A stretch of 64,000 nt of DNA from Ascoidea rubescens DSM 1968 (GCF_001661345.1 NW_017962920.1:310001-374000), one strand, 5' to 3'. Numbered from the stretch's first letter, positions 40,938-50,414 are shown. Made by a program: numbers and translations. The notes: generated by a model not told the origin, from the letters alone.

Positions 40938-41195
40938 TTAAGCCTGAGTATGACGCAAACCAACTGGAGAACGAAAGATAGCATCACCTTCAGAATAACC
41001 TCTACCTAAACCAAAACCAATTCCTAACCAAACTGGAAAGGCTCTTCTCTTGAAAAATAAAACAGATCCTAAAACACCACATCCAAATCCTAATCCAGTT
41101 TTAACTAATGTATTGGATAATACTACATCCCATTTATCATTTAAAAGTGTTTGGGATGGTGGTGCTACTGGTGAAGTACTTTTGATGTCTGACAT
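40938..41195 (-). CDS. MIC10: MICOS subunit Mic10
   Basis: Core membrane-bending subunit of the mitochondrial MICOS complex, which shapes crista junctions. It is an 85-aa protein with two membrane segments, each bearing a glycine-rich motif: [19 protein letters not shown] and [19 protein letters not shown]. The loop KRRAF and the ending [11 protein letters not shown] match yeast Mic10 closely. Glycine motifs in both helices are needed for oligomerisation in the family. It begins at the first ATG. The upstream CCAAT box fits a respiratory gene. Confidence 0.97.
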   Translation of the reverse strand: MSDIKSTSPVAPPSQTLLNDKWDVVLSNTLVKTGLGFGCGVLGSVLFFKRRAFPVWLGIGFGLGRGYSEGDAIFRSPVGLRHTQA

Positions 41196-41761
41196 TTTAA
41201 GAATTCAATTATATTTCTCAGCTTTCAGTTATCTTTTTTGGTTTAATACTTGTATCGTTATATTAAAAGTGCTTCCGAATGATTTTCAGGTATATCTTTC
41301 AATCTTGATGGTAATTATCTAGAAAATTCATCTCATCGTTTCAGCCAATCAGAGCCATTTTGATTTTCCCTCTGATTTTTGTGTCACGTGTTGTAATTTT
41401 GAAAAATGAAAACGGTCGCAAAACAGATTCTTCTTTAAACGGAAATTCAGTCAGGTGATAGATTCCCTTATTTTCAACACTAAACAATTGATGCATGTGA
41501 CTTGAAATTTCAATTCTTCAAACATTGCCCAAACTGGATTATTGAATTGAATTATTGAAATGAATTACTGAAATAAATTAAATCAGAAGTGAAAATATTA
41601 AAATGAGTCAATTAGTAAATAAACTTTTAAATAAACTATCAACAAAAATTTTTTAACCGAGAAAAACCCCAAGATCCAATCTTTCCATTAAAAAACTGAA
41701 AAAAAAAACAAGAAAATAGAAATAATAGTATATAGATAGTGCAAAAAACTCCGAGGATATA
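41196..41761. promoter_or_regulatory. MIC10 upstream region with CCAAT and TCACGTG
   Basis: 566 bp between the MIC10 start and the 3' end of the HSF-type gene. GCCAATCAG (CCAAT at 41345-41349) and TCACGTG (41384-41390) lie 150-195 bp upstream of MIC10. The CCAAT box suits Hap-complex control of a mitochondrial gene. The distal half is AT-rich with nothing recognisable. Confidence 0.45.
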
Positions 41762-44248
41762 TCAATTTTCAAAACGACCTCTCTTGGCATCAGGTTCAAG
41801 GTTTTCTGATAGATTATCAGTTAATGAGACATCTTCCGGTGATGAGGCAACTAAGGGATTTAGAAGCGAGTAGACAGCACTCTGTCTAGTGTTGTTTATA
41901 TGGACATCCTTATTTTGATTATCGTTATCGTTAGAACCATTAAGAGTGTTATCAGTGTTGTTGTTATTACTATTATCTGTAATTAAAGTTAGATTAGAAT
42001 TTCTAATATTAGAAGTTAAAGAATTTTTGGGAGAGTTGTAAAAAAAAGATTGTTTTCTATAGGATGTATTGTCGTTTAAAGTGGCAATACTTGCTGAAAT
42101 TGAGTTGCTATTCGAGTTTGAATAGATAGAAGATCTATCAAATGAGACATCATTAGATGCGTGTCTCTTTCTCGATGATATTGAGTCAGATTCATGGATT
42201 AACCTTGGGATTTCAGGCAAAACCTGTGGATAAGACATTGGTCTTCTTTCTCTAAAGCTGATACTATTCTTATTATTATTGCTGTTTTTATTATTATTAA
42301 AATTGAAGTCCTGATCCCTTTTATTTAAAAAATTGTTATTGATATTGTTATGAATGTTTTGATGATCATTGTCATTTGAATCAGGACTTATTAGAGGTGA
42401 ATAAGGGGATCTTGTATTGAAATCGCTGGGATTTCTTTGTATAATTGATATATTTTTGAATTTATTATTTGAAGTTGTCTTGATTGAGGAAATGTCAGAA
42501 GAGTCTAGATTTGGAGTTGATAGGCTGAAAGTGGAATTGATGGAAGTCTTTGAGCTTGGAGGGTTTGATAGGAAACTTCCAGCTAAGGAGTTATTGATGT
42601 TGTTATTGATGATGTTGTTGTTTGAAGGTTGTGATTGAGATGGAGTTGAGTTGTAGCCAGGAATTTGGGCTAGAGGATCGCATAATATGCTCATTTGTCT
42701 TTCCTTTGTTGAGGAAAACTTGATGTTATGAAAGGAAGTTTTGATGATTGGTGGGGGTTGAAATTGGATTTGATTATACTGGTTATTTTGAGGATATTGA
42801 TTGTTTTGGTTAGTTTTAGGGAAGAAATGGCTGTTTGTTCTTTTTAATATTGAAGATTTGAAATTTTGCAAGTCCAGATCTAGAGAGTTGAAGGAGTTAA
42901 AAGAATGAATTGAATTTGAATTCTGGATTGGATTTGGATTGGATTTGATTGAGTTTTGGAGGATATCTAATAGTTTTACCATGTCGAGGTTTGTATTTTT
43001 AAGGTCTATAACTGAGTCGTGATATTTTTTTTGGAGTATATTGTTTTCGTATTTTAGTTTGTCTACGGTTGATTTGAGGTCGTTAAATTTTTGATTTAGC
43101 AGGTCGAATGATTCATTTATATGATTGTTATTGTTATTGTTATTGTTATTGTTATTATTATTATTATTATTGTTGTTGTTGTTGTTATGATATAGCATAG
43201 AGTTGTTTAAGGAAGATATAGAGTTATCGTTATTGTAGTGAAGTAAATTAGTGGTTGATGAATTCTGGATATTAGTTTTCAAATCGTTTTGAGATTGATT
43301 TAATATAAGGTCATTATTGTTATTACTATTGTTGTTATTATTATTACTACTATTATTGTTGTTATTATTGATGTTATTGATAATGTGGTTGATGTTGTTG
43401 ATATTGTTATTATTATTATTATTATTATCGTAAATGATATTATTTTCGTCTTTAATTGATTGTAATTGTTGAGATTGAATATTTTTTGAAGTTCTTCTTT
43501 TTATCGTGTTTAAAGCGTTTATATCACCTTTTTTGAATACACCGGAGGCATGTCTGAATTCCCATATCCCAATGGTTGAACTAGTTTTGTTGTTATTTTC
43601 ATTTGGATTTGGGTTGTCTTTGGAGTTAGTATTGTCTTTTGAAATGATATCTTCTTTTGAATTATCGGCATTTTTCAAATTTTTAAGATTTTTAAGATTT
43701 GTATTATTATGCAATTGGTTTTGAGTCGAAGCCGAAGAATTTTCATTGATTTTATGGAAACCGTACATATTCAACTGGCGAACAAAACTGGCAACATTGG
43801 TATGTTTGAAGAAGCTCGCCAAAACCTGAGAAAAATGTTCACCGGGAGAAATGAAGAAGCTTCTGCCATCACTGGACCACCAGATGAGATGCGATATTGA
43901 GCTATCTTGCAACATATCGTATAGTTTGTGAATGAAAACAGTGTGGTTTCCTGTCGTGGAGTCCTTTTTTTTCTTCTTTGAGGGAACGCTTATGTTTGAA
44001 CAAATGCTGTTGATTGTGGTGCTAGCGGTATTTTTAGTGGTTAACTTGGGGTTGTTTACTAGAAGAACAGCATTTTTGGCGATGCCGGTGTTGCTAGGAT
44101 TGTTTGCATTGGTGGTAGTGCTGGCAGTGGTGGCAATGGAAACATTGGAGATCTTTGTCGACAGAGGGTCTTTCACAGAGGGAGCAACGAGGGAAGGAAG
44201 GTTGAGACGGGAGCTGTGGCTATGGTTCTGAACAGAGGTGGGAGTCAT
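41762..44248 (-). CDS. HSF-type transcription factor, SFL1/MGA1 class
   Basis: An 828-aa DNA-binding regulator. The HSF domain occupies about residues 100-172: VFIHKLYDMLQDSSISHLIW, then SFFISPGEHFSQVLASFFKH and VASFVRQLNMYGFHKI. The wording IHKLYDML...ISHLIWW is closest to Sfl1-type repressors of flocculation and filamentation; Mga1 is the other candidate. A coiled coil (LNQKFNDLKSTVDKLKYENN) follows an Asn-rich segment and should drive oligomerisation. The frame stays open upstream to 45019, but that part has no domain and reads antisense through another gene, so the ATG at 44248 (MTPTSVQNHS) is used. A TTCTGGAA heat-shock-type element lies 170 bp upstream and could allow self-regulation. 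Confidence 0.8.
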   Translation of the reverse strand: MTPTSVQNHSHSSRLNLPSLVAPSVKDPLSTKISNVSIATTASTTTNANNPSNTGIAKNAVLLVNNPKLTTKNTASTTINSICSNISVPSKKKKKDSTTGNHTVFIHKLYDMLQDSSISHLIWWSSDGRSFFISPGEHFSQVLASFFKHTNVASFVRQLNMYGFHKINENSSASTQNQLHNNTNLKNLKNLKNADNSKEDIISKDNTNSKDNPNPNENNNKTSSTIGIWEFRHASGVFKKGDINALNTIKRRTSKNIQSQQLQSIKDENNIIYDNNNNNNNNINNINHIINNINNNNNNSSNNNNNNSNNNNDLILNQSQNDLKTNIQNSSTTNLLHYNNDNSISSLNNSMLYHNNNNNNNNNNNNNNNNNNNNNHINESFDLLNQKFNDLKSTVDKLKYENNILQKKYHDSVIDLKNTNLDMVKLLDILQNSIKSNPNPIQNSNSIHSFNSFNSLDLDLQNFKSSILKRTNSHFFPKTNQNNQYPQNNQYNQIQFQPPPIIKTSFHNIKFSSTKERQMSILCDPLAQIPGYNSTPSQSQPSNNNIINNNINNSLAGSFLSNPPSSKTSINSTFSLSTPNLDSSDISSIKTTSNNKFKNISIIQRNPSDFNTRSPYSPLISPDSNDNDHQNIHNNINNNFLNKRDQDFNFNNNKNSNNNKNSISFRERRPMSYPQVLPEIPRLIHESDSISSRKRHASNDVSFDRSSIYSNSNSNSISASIATLNDNTSYRKQSFFYNSPKNSLTSNIRNSNLTLITDNSNNNNTDNTLNGSNDNDNQNKDVHINNTRQSAVYSLLNPLVASSPEDVSLTDNLSENLEPDAKRGRFEN

Positions 44249-44644
44249 GGTGGAGACACAGGAAAAGAGGGCCGCAGCAGAAGAGGCAGCGGAAGCGGCA
44301 GCACAGGAAGAAGACACTCTCAACAGTCGGGCAGCAGAGGCAGGAGAAGAAGCAGCCCAGGAGAGAGATGTGGACGGATTTGCCCTCCCATTTATACTTC
44401 TGTGCCCGCTCGAAAAACGTTCTGGAATCTGTCCAGCGCCTATGCGGGCGCTGTTCCGCAGGGCCCCGTTGCGGTTGGCCCCAACAACGTCCCGCAACGG
44501 GAGGGCTGCATATGCATGCTTTCCGGCGTGTTCAAGCGTCCTGCAGCGTGTATCAGTGCTGTTGTAGGTTTCTGACTGCATGTGCCATCGCTGCGGGTCT
44601 GGGGAGCACAGATCAGAGAAGAGGCAGAAGAAGACACAGCATTG
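44249..44644. promoter_or_regulatory. GC-rich divergent promoter with HSE and nested inverted repeats
   Basis: Separates the HSF-type gene from the DFGxF protein gene. TTCTGGAA (44420-44427) is a two-unit heat-shock element. Inverted repeats follow: AGCGCC/GGCGCT (44435-44440 and 44447-44452), CCCGTTGCGG/CCGCAACGGG (44465-44474 and 44492-44501), and an internal GTTGG/CCAAC pair. The 60 bases 44461-44520 are 67% GC by count, extreme for this window. Confidence 0.6.
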
Positions 44645-47383
44645 ATGAGACGACAGTGGAGGAGTGCCATGTCTGCTGAAGACGTAGACCACAATCCCTG
44701 GGCTGTTGCTGGCGACGTAGGAGAAGCTGTCTTTGGTGTTGCTGCTGCCAGAGTTGCATGGCCGGGAGATGTCGATTACAGTGGCCATCTTGGATGGGGT
44801 GAGCAAGAGCAGGAGCTGCAAGAGCTGGATGAGCTGGATGAGCTGGATGAGCTGGATGAGCTGGATAAGCTGGGTGTGACGAAAGAGCTGACAGAATTGA
44901 AAGAGAATCGTCAGATTTTGGACAGAGACTACTTTGGGACAGATAAACAGAAGGTTCTTATTATTGATGATCCCATTCACCACAAGGATCAAAAGAATGT
45001 GGAAGAACAGGAAGATCACTCAGATCACTCAAACCATAATGATTATCTTTCTGATTCTGATAATAACGAAGACTTTGGGGAATTTATATCAGAAATTCCA
45101 AGTTTATCTTACATATCAAATTTAAATCTACTGATTGACATCAATAAATTAATGGGCAACATATTCAACGAAAATTCTAATCGAATTGATCAAATCAATA
45201 ACCCAAATCAAATGACTGATCCAATTCAATTACTAGACAAAGCTAAAAACTCAAGAAAATTTTATTATTCCTTACTAAGACCAACAAAACAGTTTTTCAC
45301 TACTAAAGATAATTCCTTCCCTAATAATAATAATAATAATAAACATAAAAGAAGTGACTCGTTTAATTTTTTAAATTGGCATCTGTCAAATATTTATCAA
45401 AATATCATCAAAATTATATCAATCTGGAATTCAAATGATCTTATATTAAACAACAATATCAACACCAATACTGATGACAACTTTGAAAATAATATAAATC
45501 AAAAAGAAATTCAAAATTATTCGAAAATATTTCATTGGTCTTCTGATCATAGTAATATTAATAATAACAAACCTGATAATAATAATGAAAACTCACTTTT
45601 AAACTCAATTTCTAATCAATTAACTAGCCATGCTTCAAAAGCATCTTTAATCTTGCAAAATAAAAGAATCAAAAATGATTTACTCAAAAATGCTTCTCAA
45701 AATTCTCCCCAAAATACGGCTCAAAGTAATCAAAAAGAAAACAATGATATTACCAAAAATAATGTAAATACAGATAGTGCTAACAATACAGATAACAATG
45801 ACAATAAAGACAATATTAATGATACAAAAAAACCCATCTTACTAAATTTTATTACTAAAACTTTTAATTTCAACTCAAACTCAAACCAACTATCAAACTC
45901 AAAAGCCATAAAAAGAAATTTCTTATCATCCAAGGATTTTTTTAAAAACAATCAAAATAATAATAACAATAATGATAATAATAATAATGATAAAAATAAT
46001 GATAATAACAAAGATAAAAATAAAAATAAAAAAATTGATTCTACTGAAGATGATGATGATTTTTTCAATTTTCAGTTCAAATTAAACGATCAATCTCGCA
46101 AATCAAAAAAAAATAGTAACAAAAACAATAATAGTGATGATGATGAATATGGTTTTAATTATTATAGTGATGATGATTATGGTGACGATGATGATGATTT
46201 TGGTAATTTTTCAATGGGCGAATATGGTCAATTATCAAGCAATAATAACCACCCTAATAACAATCATACTACTAATAATAATGATGATAATAATCTGTTG
46301 TTTGATTTTCCAAATCACATTGATGATACTAAAAGTGTAAAAAGCATAAAAAGTATAAAAAGTATAAAAAGTATAAAAAGCACAAAAAGCACAAAAAGCA
46401 TAAAAAGTGATCATTCTTCTAAAAATATTCAAAAAATTAATCCAAATACTGAAAACAGTAATGAAAACAACAATGAAAATACAGATCAAAATACAGATCA
46501 AAAAAATAATGAAAACAGTAATGAAAACAGTAACGAGAATAGTAGCGAGAATAGTAACGAAAATAAAGATAAAAATATGAATGAAAATAAGGATAAAAAT
46601 AAAAAAACCAATGGTTGGTTTTCATTTTTTTCTAAACCTAAATTAGATAATATTAAAACCGAAAATCAAATTCAATCAGATAAAATAGAAATTAAAAAAA
46701 TTAAAGAAACACCCAATTCAATTTCAGATAATGTAACAAATACCAAACAAATCAATTTTCAAAATCAAATTAAAACCCCAAAAACCCCAAACAACTCAAT
46801 TCCAGAAAAGAGTAAATCAACACCTTCTGAAAAGAAAATGGAAACAAAAATTGTTGATAAAGAAAAAGATAATACACCAAGGAAAATAAAGACAAAATTG
46901 AGTCAAATACCTTCTCTTAAAACACCAATCCAATCACCAAAGATTATAGTTAACGAATCTAAAATAGATAAAATTATAAATGATATAGAGAGAAAAAGGC
47001 CAGGGGATGAAAGAAAAAAAGGAAATGAGTCAGATGATGACTGGGGAGACTTTGCATCAATTTCTCCAAGCTCTTTACCTACCAAAGAAGAAGATTTTTC
47101 AAAAAGATTTATCAGCATAGATACTAATGCATTGAGTCCAATTTCATTGAGATTTGATATTTCTCATCACAATGGAAACGATAAAAATGCAAAGCGAAAT
47201 GAAAGTGAAAGTGAAAATGGAAGTGATTCAATGGGAGAATTTCAATCCTTTACTGTATCCCCATCAAGTTCAAAAAAAGATATTTCTAATAATAATACTG
47301 GTAATAGTAATATTTTTCATAATAGGACTAGTAATTTATCAATGCAATCATTTGCATTGGAACCTAAAAAAACAATTAGATAA
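44645..47383 (+). CDS. Hypothetical acidic protein with repeated DFGxF/WGDF motifs
   Basis: Unrecognised as a whole. The frame opens at a GTG (44582); the first ATG gives 912 aa, and 44669 (MSAEDVDHNP) is an alternative. Acidic Phe/Trp motifs recur: EDFGEF, DDFGNF, DDWGDFAS and MGEFQSF. Motifs of this type bind the gamma-ear of AP-1/GGA clathrin adaptors in aftiphilin and Laa2-type accessory proteins, so a trafficking role is a fair hypothesis. An in-frame Glu-Leu-Asp repeat sits near residues 60-75, coded by CTG, which would read Ser if the yeast reassigns CUG. The middle is very rich in Asn, Asp and Lys with Lys-Ser-Ile repeats. Confidence 0.6.
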   Translation: MRRQWRSAMSAEDVDHNPWAVAGDVGEAVFGVAAARVAWPGDVDYSGHLGWGEQEQELQELDELDELDELDELDKLGVTKELTELKENRQILDRDYFGTDKQKVLIIDDPIHHKDQKNVEEQEDHSDHSNHNDYLSDSDNNEDFGEFISEIPSLSYISNLNLLIDINKLMGNIFNENSNRIDQINNPNQMTDPIQLLDKAKNSRKFYYSLLRPTKQFFTTKDNSFPNNNNNNKHKRSDSFNFLNWHLSNIYQNIIKIISIWNSNDLILNNNINTNTDDNFENNINQKEIQNYSKIFHWSSDHSNINNNKPDNNNENSLLNSISNQLTSHASKASLILQNKRIKNDLLKNASQNSPQNTAQSNQKENNDITKNNVNTDSANNTDNNDNKDNINDTKKPILLNFITKTFNFNSNSNQLSNSKAIKRNFLSSKDFFKNNQNNNNNNDNNNNDKNNDNNKDKNKNKKIDSTEDDDDFFNFQFKLNDQSRKSKKNSNKNNNSDDDEYGFNYYSDDDYGDDDDDFGNFSMGEYGQLSSNNNHPNNNHTTNNNDDNNLLFDFPNHIDDTKSVKSIKSIKSIKSIKSTKSTKSIKSDHSSKNIQKINPNTENSNENNNENTDQNTDQKNNENSNENSNENSSENSNENKDKNMNENKDKNKKTNGWFSFFSKPKLDNIKTENQIQSDKIEIKKIKETPNSISDNVTNTKQINFQNQIKTPKTPNNSIPEKSKSTPSEKKMETKIVDKEKDNTPRKIKTKLSQIPSLKTPIQSPKIIVNESKIDKIINDIERKRPGDERKKGNESDDDWGDFASISPSSLPTKEEDFSKRFISIDTNALSPISLRFDISHHNGNDKNAKRNESESENGSDSMGEFQSFTVSPSSSKKDISNNNTGNSNIFHNRTSNLSMQSFALEPKKTIR
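44823..44868 (+). repeat. 9-bp tandem repeat (AGCTGGATG)n in coding sequence
   Basis: About five in-frame copies encode Glu-Leu-Asp. It is the longest local cluster of CTG codons that I noticed in the window. Confidence 0.85.
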
Positions 47384-47802
47384 TTTATAGATTTATAGAT
47401 TTATAAGGTTTTTTTCAGCTTTAAGTTTTTTAAGTTTTTTAATTTTTTTAATTTTTCATTTCTTTTATCATTTGTTTTATTGCTTATTTCATTTTTGGAT
47501 ATTTAAATAAATCTGATTAAAGATTTGGCCATATAAAATTGGCTGTTATTCAGTCGATTAAAAATTGAAAAAAGCGGTATATTATATATTAAATTTGGAA
47601 TGGAATAAAACAAGAAAATAAAATAAAATAATACGAAGCAAAATAAAACCAAAAAAAAAAAAGTATAATAAAGAGGTGGAGGAAAGAAAAGCATAAACAA
47701 TAAACTAACAAAACAGAATAAAAACAATTAGATAAGATAAAAATAATAAGATAAGAATAATTTTAAAAAAAAAATCAAGTAAATTCAATTCAATTCAATT
47801 TA
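47384..47802. other. AT-rich intergenic region between convergent genes
   Basis: 419 bp of A- and T-rich 3' flank with ATAGATTTATAGATTTATA and TTTTTTAAG-type repeats near 47386-47455. No gene is seen. Confidence 0.4.
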
Positions 47803-48696
47803 TTACTTTGTAAAATTTCTTCTTGGAGGTAAAGCAGGTGGATCAAAATTTTCATTATTTGAAAAATTATTGTTGCTATTATTGTTATAATTTCCATATG
47901 GGTAGTGATTATAATTTCGGTTATAGTATTGATAGTTTGGGTAATTGTAGTTCCAATTTTGATTCCAATTTTGATTCCAATTTTGATTCCAATTTTGATT
48001 CCAATTTTGATTCCAATTTTGATTCCAGTTCGGATAATTTGGGTTATAATTTTGATTATGGTTCCAACTTTGATTCCAGTTTGGATGATGAAACCTGTTA
48101 TAATCGTTATTGTTATTATTGATATAGTTATTGTTGGCAGAATTATAATATGAAGTCTGAGGAGGAGTGTTTTGTGGTGCTGTGGTTGGATTAGGATGTA
48201 AAGTTCGTACTTGTGAAGGGTGCTGGTGGTATGGATCATCGTGTTTTGACGAGGTAGAAAAAATTCTTCTAGAATAGTGAATTGGAGGAGCTGGAAATGC
48301 CCCTTTTAAAGTAGGGGGAGTGTTTTCATCATCAAAATCAAGATTTTCTGAATTTTGCATTGGAGCAGGACTATTACTAGTATTATTATGAATACTTATG
48401 CTGTTGCTATTAGCTGTATGTTGTGGTTCCATAACAGCAATTGTCAGTCTTTTAGGCAATGGAGGAGCAGGCCCTTCTACTTCGTTTGCATTTAAGTCTG
48501 AAGTAGCTGTATTGTTTTGTTGAAGTTGTTGGTGATTAGCACCACCGGTAGCAGAAAACATTGGAGTGAAGACCTCATTGTGTTTCAATGGGTCTAGCTC
48601 AGAATATGGAGGAGGTGGTTCATCGGGATGAGAACTGTCTTCCAGAAGAGTGTGGTTGTTGGTAACAGCCAGACCTTGGGTTGGGTTGTTGCTCAT
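47803..48696 (-). CDS. Pro-rich protein with PPxY motif and Asn-Trp repeats
   Basis: Not recognised as a known family. The frame opens at a TTG far upstream, but the first suitable ATG (48696) gives 297 aa beginning MSNNPTQGLAV. PPPPYSELD near residue 27 is a PPxY ligand for WW domains such as those of the Rsp5 ubiquitin ligase. APPLPKR and the C-terminal PPALPPRR are SH3-type ligands. The C-terminal third carries seven tandem Asn-Trp-Asn-Gln units followed by Tyr/Asn-rich sequence. There is no membrane segment or catalytic domain. This layout suggests an adaptor in endocytosis or actin-linked trafficking; that is inference. Confidence 0.62.
   Translation of the reverse strand: MSNNPTQGLAVTNNHTLLEDSSHPDEPPPPYSELDPLKHNEVFTPMFSATGGANHQQLQQNNTATSDLNANEVEGPAPPLPKRLTIAVMEPQHTANSNSISIHNNTSNSPAPMQNSENLDFDDENTPPTLKGAFPAPPIHYSRRIFSTSSKHDDPYHQHPSQVRTLHPNPTTAPQNTPPQTSYYNSANNNYINNNNNDYNRFHHPNWNQSWNHNQNYNPNYPNWNQNWNQNWNQNWNQNWNQNWNQNWNYNYPNYQYYNRNYNHYPYGNYNNNSNNNFSNNENFDPPALPPRRNFTK
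47951..48028 (-). repeat. 12-bp tandem array coding Asn-Trp-Asn-Gln
   Basis: About six to seven units of TTTTGATTCCAA, perfect over most copies, in frame in the PPxY protein. Near-identity of the units implies recent expansion or homogenisation. Confidence 0.9.
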
Positions 48697-50197
48697 CTCA
48701 GGTTTGTTGGCAGAAACAGCAGAAAGAGGAGAAGCAATAGATAGCAAACAAGCAAAGTGTTTGGCACCAGGAAACTGTTTTTTATCAGCTGCATGGTCCA
48801 CGCCGGTGGAACTGCAGCGCCTCGTGAGGCGGCGGAGGCTGGAGAAGCGTCTGGAACATTGCTCTATTGTTTGGAGAGAACTGTATTCAAGGGTCTGTAC
48901 TGTTGATTGCAAAGTTCAAGAGAGTCTGTTTGCATCCACATCGCTGCCATCGTCACAAGGACCTGTGTTTATGGCATGGGCTCTTTGTCTGAATCAAACA
49001 GGCTCGGTGGGTTTTCTTGACAAAGGACCAAGCATAGTTTTGGTCTGCTGAGTAGTTTCTGCATACCAACCCGTCCATTATATGCTCATCACAACCCATA
49101 AAATTGTTCTATACTCGTCAGCAACAGGCCACTAAATCCAGGAAAGACAGCTCTGCGACTTTCTTTTTCGCTGCTTATGCATACGCACACATACAAAAAC
49201 GTGAGCATCACATAGGAGAGGTCTGTTGTTTTTCTACATATTTACGCAGGAGCATTGTTCTATTATTTATCACAAAGAATTTAATTTGGTGTTGATTGGA
49301 ATTTGATGTAGAATGCAATTTTGTCTCTTTGATCATGGCTTGAACAAGCGGCTACTGCTAAAATTGTTTTTACTTTGAAATTGAAACTTAATTGTTTTGT
49401 ACCATAGAAAACAGAATCACCAGAAATCAAATCTCTTCAGAATAGGTCTTTGATTTTTCCGATGACACTAATTTGTCGCATCTATATTTGACCATTTTAC
49501 CAAAAATAACACAATCTTAATCTCAAAGTAACTGAACACATTTTAGATGCTTTCATTTCTTGGTTTTGAATTTAAAATATCTGAGATCGCAATTCATTTC
49601 AATTTATAACAAAAATATTATTTTCTAGCCCAAAAACAAGAATAAGTTTAGATGACCTATTTTAGCAAGCTTTACCATAATATTCTTATTAACAATAATA
49701 TGTTTCCCTTTTTATCTATTTTTGATCTTCTGATGAAATATTCGAATTTTTGAGAAAATATATCATTATTATTAAACTCAAAGTTCCAATAAAAAGAATA
49801 CCATCAATAAAACCAAAGTGGGTTATGGTTTCAACATCCACCTAATCAGGATTAGATCCACAAAATTAATATAACCGCGATATTGGACCTCCGAGATCAC
49901 GTTTTCAAGGGTGTTCTTAGGTCCAACTTCCGGTTTAATGTTCTTACTAGCGCTCGTTAGAGGCGTTTGGTATTTCGGTAAATCAGATCAGGTGAGAGTT
50001 CCAACTTTGAATTCATTTCAAACTGTTTGAAAATGTTTGACAAAAAAGGTTTGTGCGAACAATAGCAGTACTAGTAACACCTTTAGTCTAAAGAATTGTA
50101 CATTCAATTGAAAAAACCAAAGTATCACCCAAGAAGCACACTACTCAAGAAGCAAGAAAACAAATTTGCTTTTTGAAATGATTTTTATTTGGTGTTA
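48697..50197. other. Gene-free region, GC-rich at its left end
   Basis: The first 350 bp are GC-rich and form the PPxY gene promoter, with the inverted repeat CGCCTC/GAGGCG at 48818-48831. From 49300 on it is AT-rich. The 8-bp inverted pair TTGGACCT/AGGTCCAA at 49883-49926 lies in a less AT-rich patch that may be a decayed mobile-element end. No gene is supported. Confidence 0.45.
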
Positions 50198-50297
50198 AAG
50201 TGGTTAAGTCTTGTGTATTTGGTTTGGGCAACGGACTATAGTGGCTTCACGAACGTCCGAGCTCGGATTGTGTTTTCCGGCCACACCTCGTGCAACA
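50198..50297 (-). mobile_element. LTR-like end, inverted copy 1
   Basis: A 100-bp sequence identical, as its reverse complement, to 55700-55799. Read on the minus strand it starts TGTTGCACGAGG, the TG(TTG) start usual for Ty1/copia LTRs, and it lies 45 bp from the 3' end of tRNA-Gly. Only one LTR end is recognisable; the rest appears lost. Mobile-element origin is inferred from the TG start, the repetition and the tRNA proximity. Confidence 0.6.
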
Positions 50298-50342
50298 ACA
50301 AGATTACATAAGTAAAATTTATTTATAAAGATGTAGAAAAAA

Positions 50343-50414
50343 TGAGTGGTACGGGAATCGAACCCATGTCACATGCTTGGAAGGCAAGTATGATAACCAC
50401 TACACTAACCACCC
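50343..50414 (-). tRNA. tRNA-Gly(UCC)
   Basis: 72 nt, no intron. The D-arm region GGTTAGTGTAGTGGTTATCAT is identical in form to yeast tRNA-Gly(UCC), with anticodon loop CTTCCAA (anticodon TCC) and T-loop TTCGATT. The acceptor stem pairs fully with one G-U. A run of six T follows as terminator. The anticodon stem (CTTGC/GCATG) has a U-U mismatch at pair 28-42. Confidence 0.95.

Noticed and set aside
41384-41480. Point centromere suggested by TCACGTG followed by AT-rich DNA
   Set aside because: No CDEIII-like TTCCGAA element at 80-90 bp; the AT content of the following DNA is moderate. More likely an E-box in the MIC10 promoter.
44249-45019. N-terminal extension of the HSF-type frame, about 257 residues from a non-ATG start
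   Set aside because: It reads antisense through the Glu-Leu-Asp repeat of the divergent gene (giving Leu-Ile-Gln repeats), has no domain, and would overlap a better-supported coding region.
47951-48028. Possible CRISPR-like array
   Set aside because: Contiguous 12-bp units without spacers, in frame in a coding gene of a eukaryote.
48650-49051. 133-codon plus-strand frame over the PPxY gene promoter
   Set aside because: No family content; overlaps the start of the PPxY gene and its GC-rich promoter.
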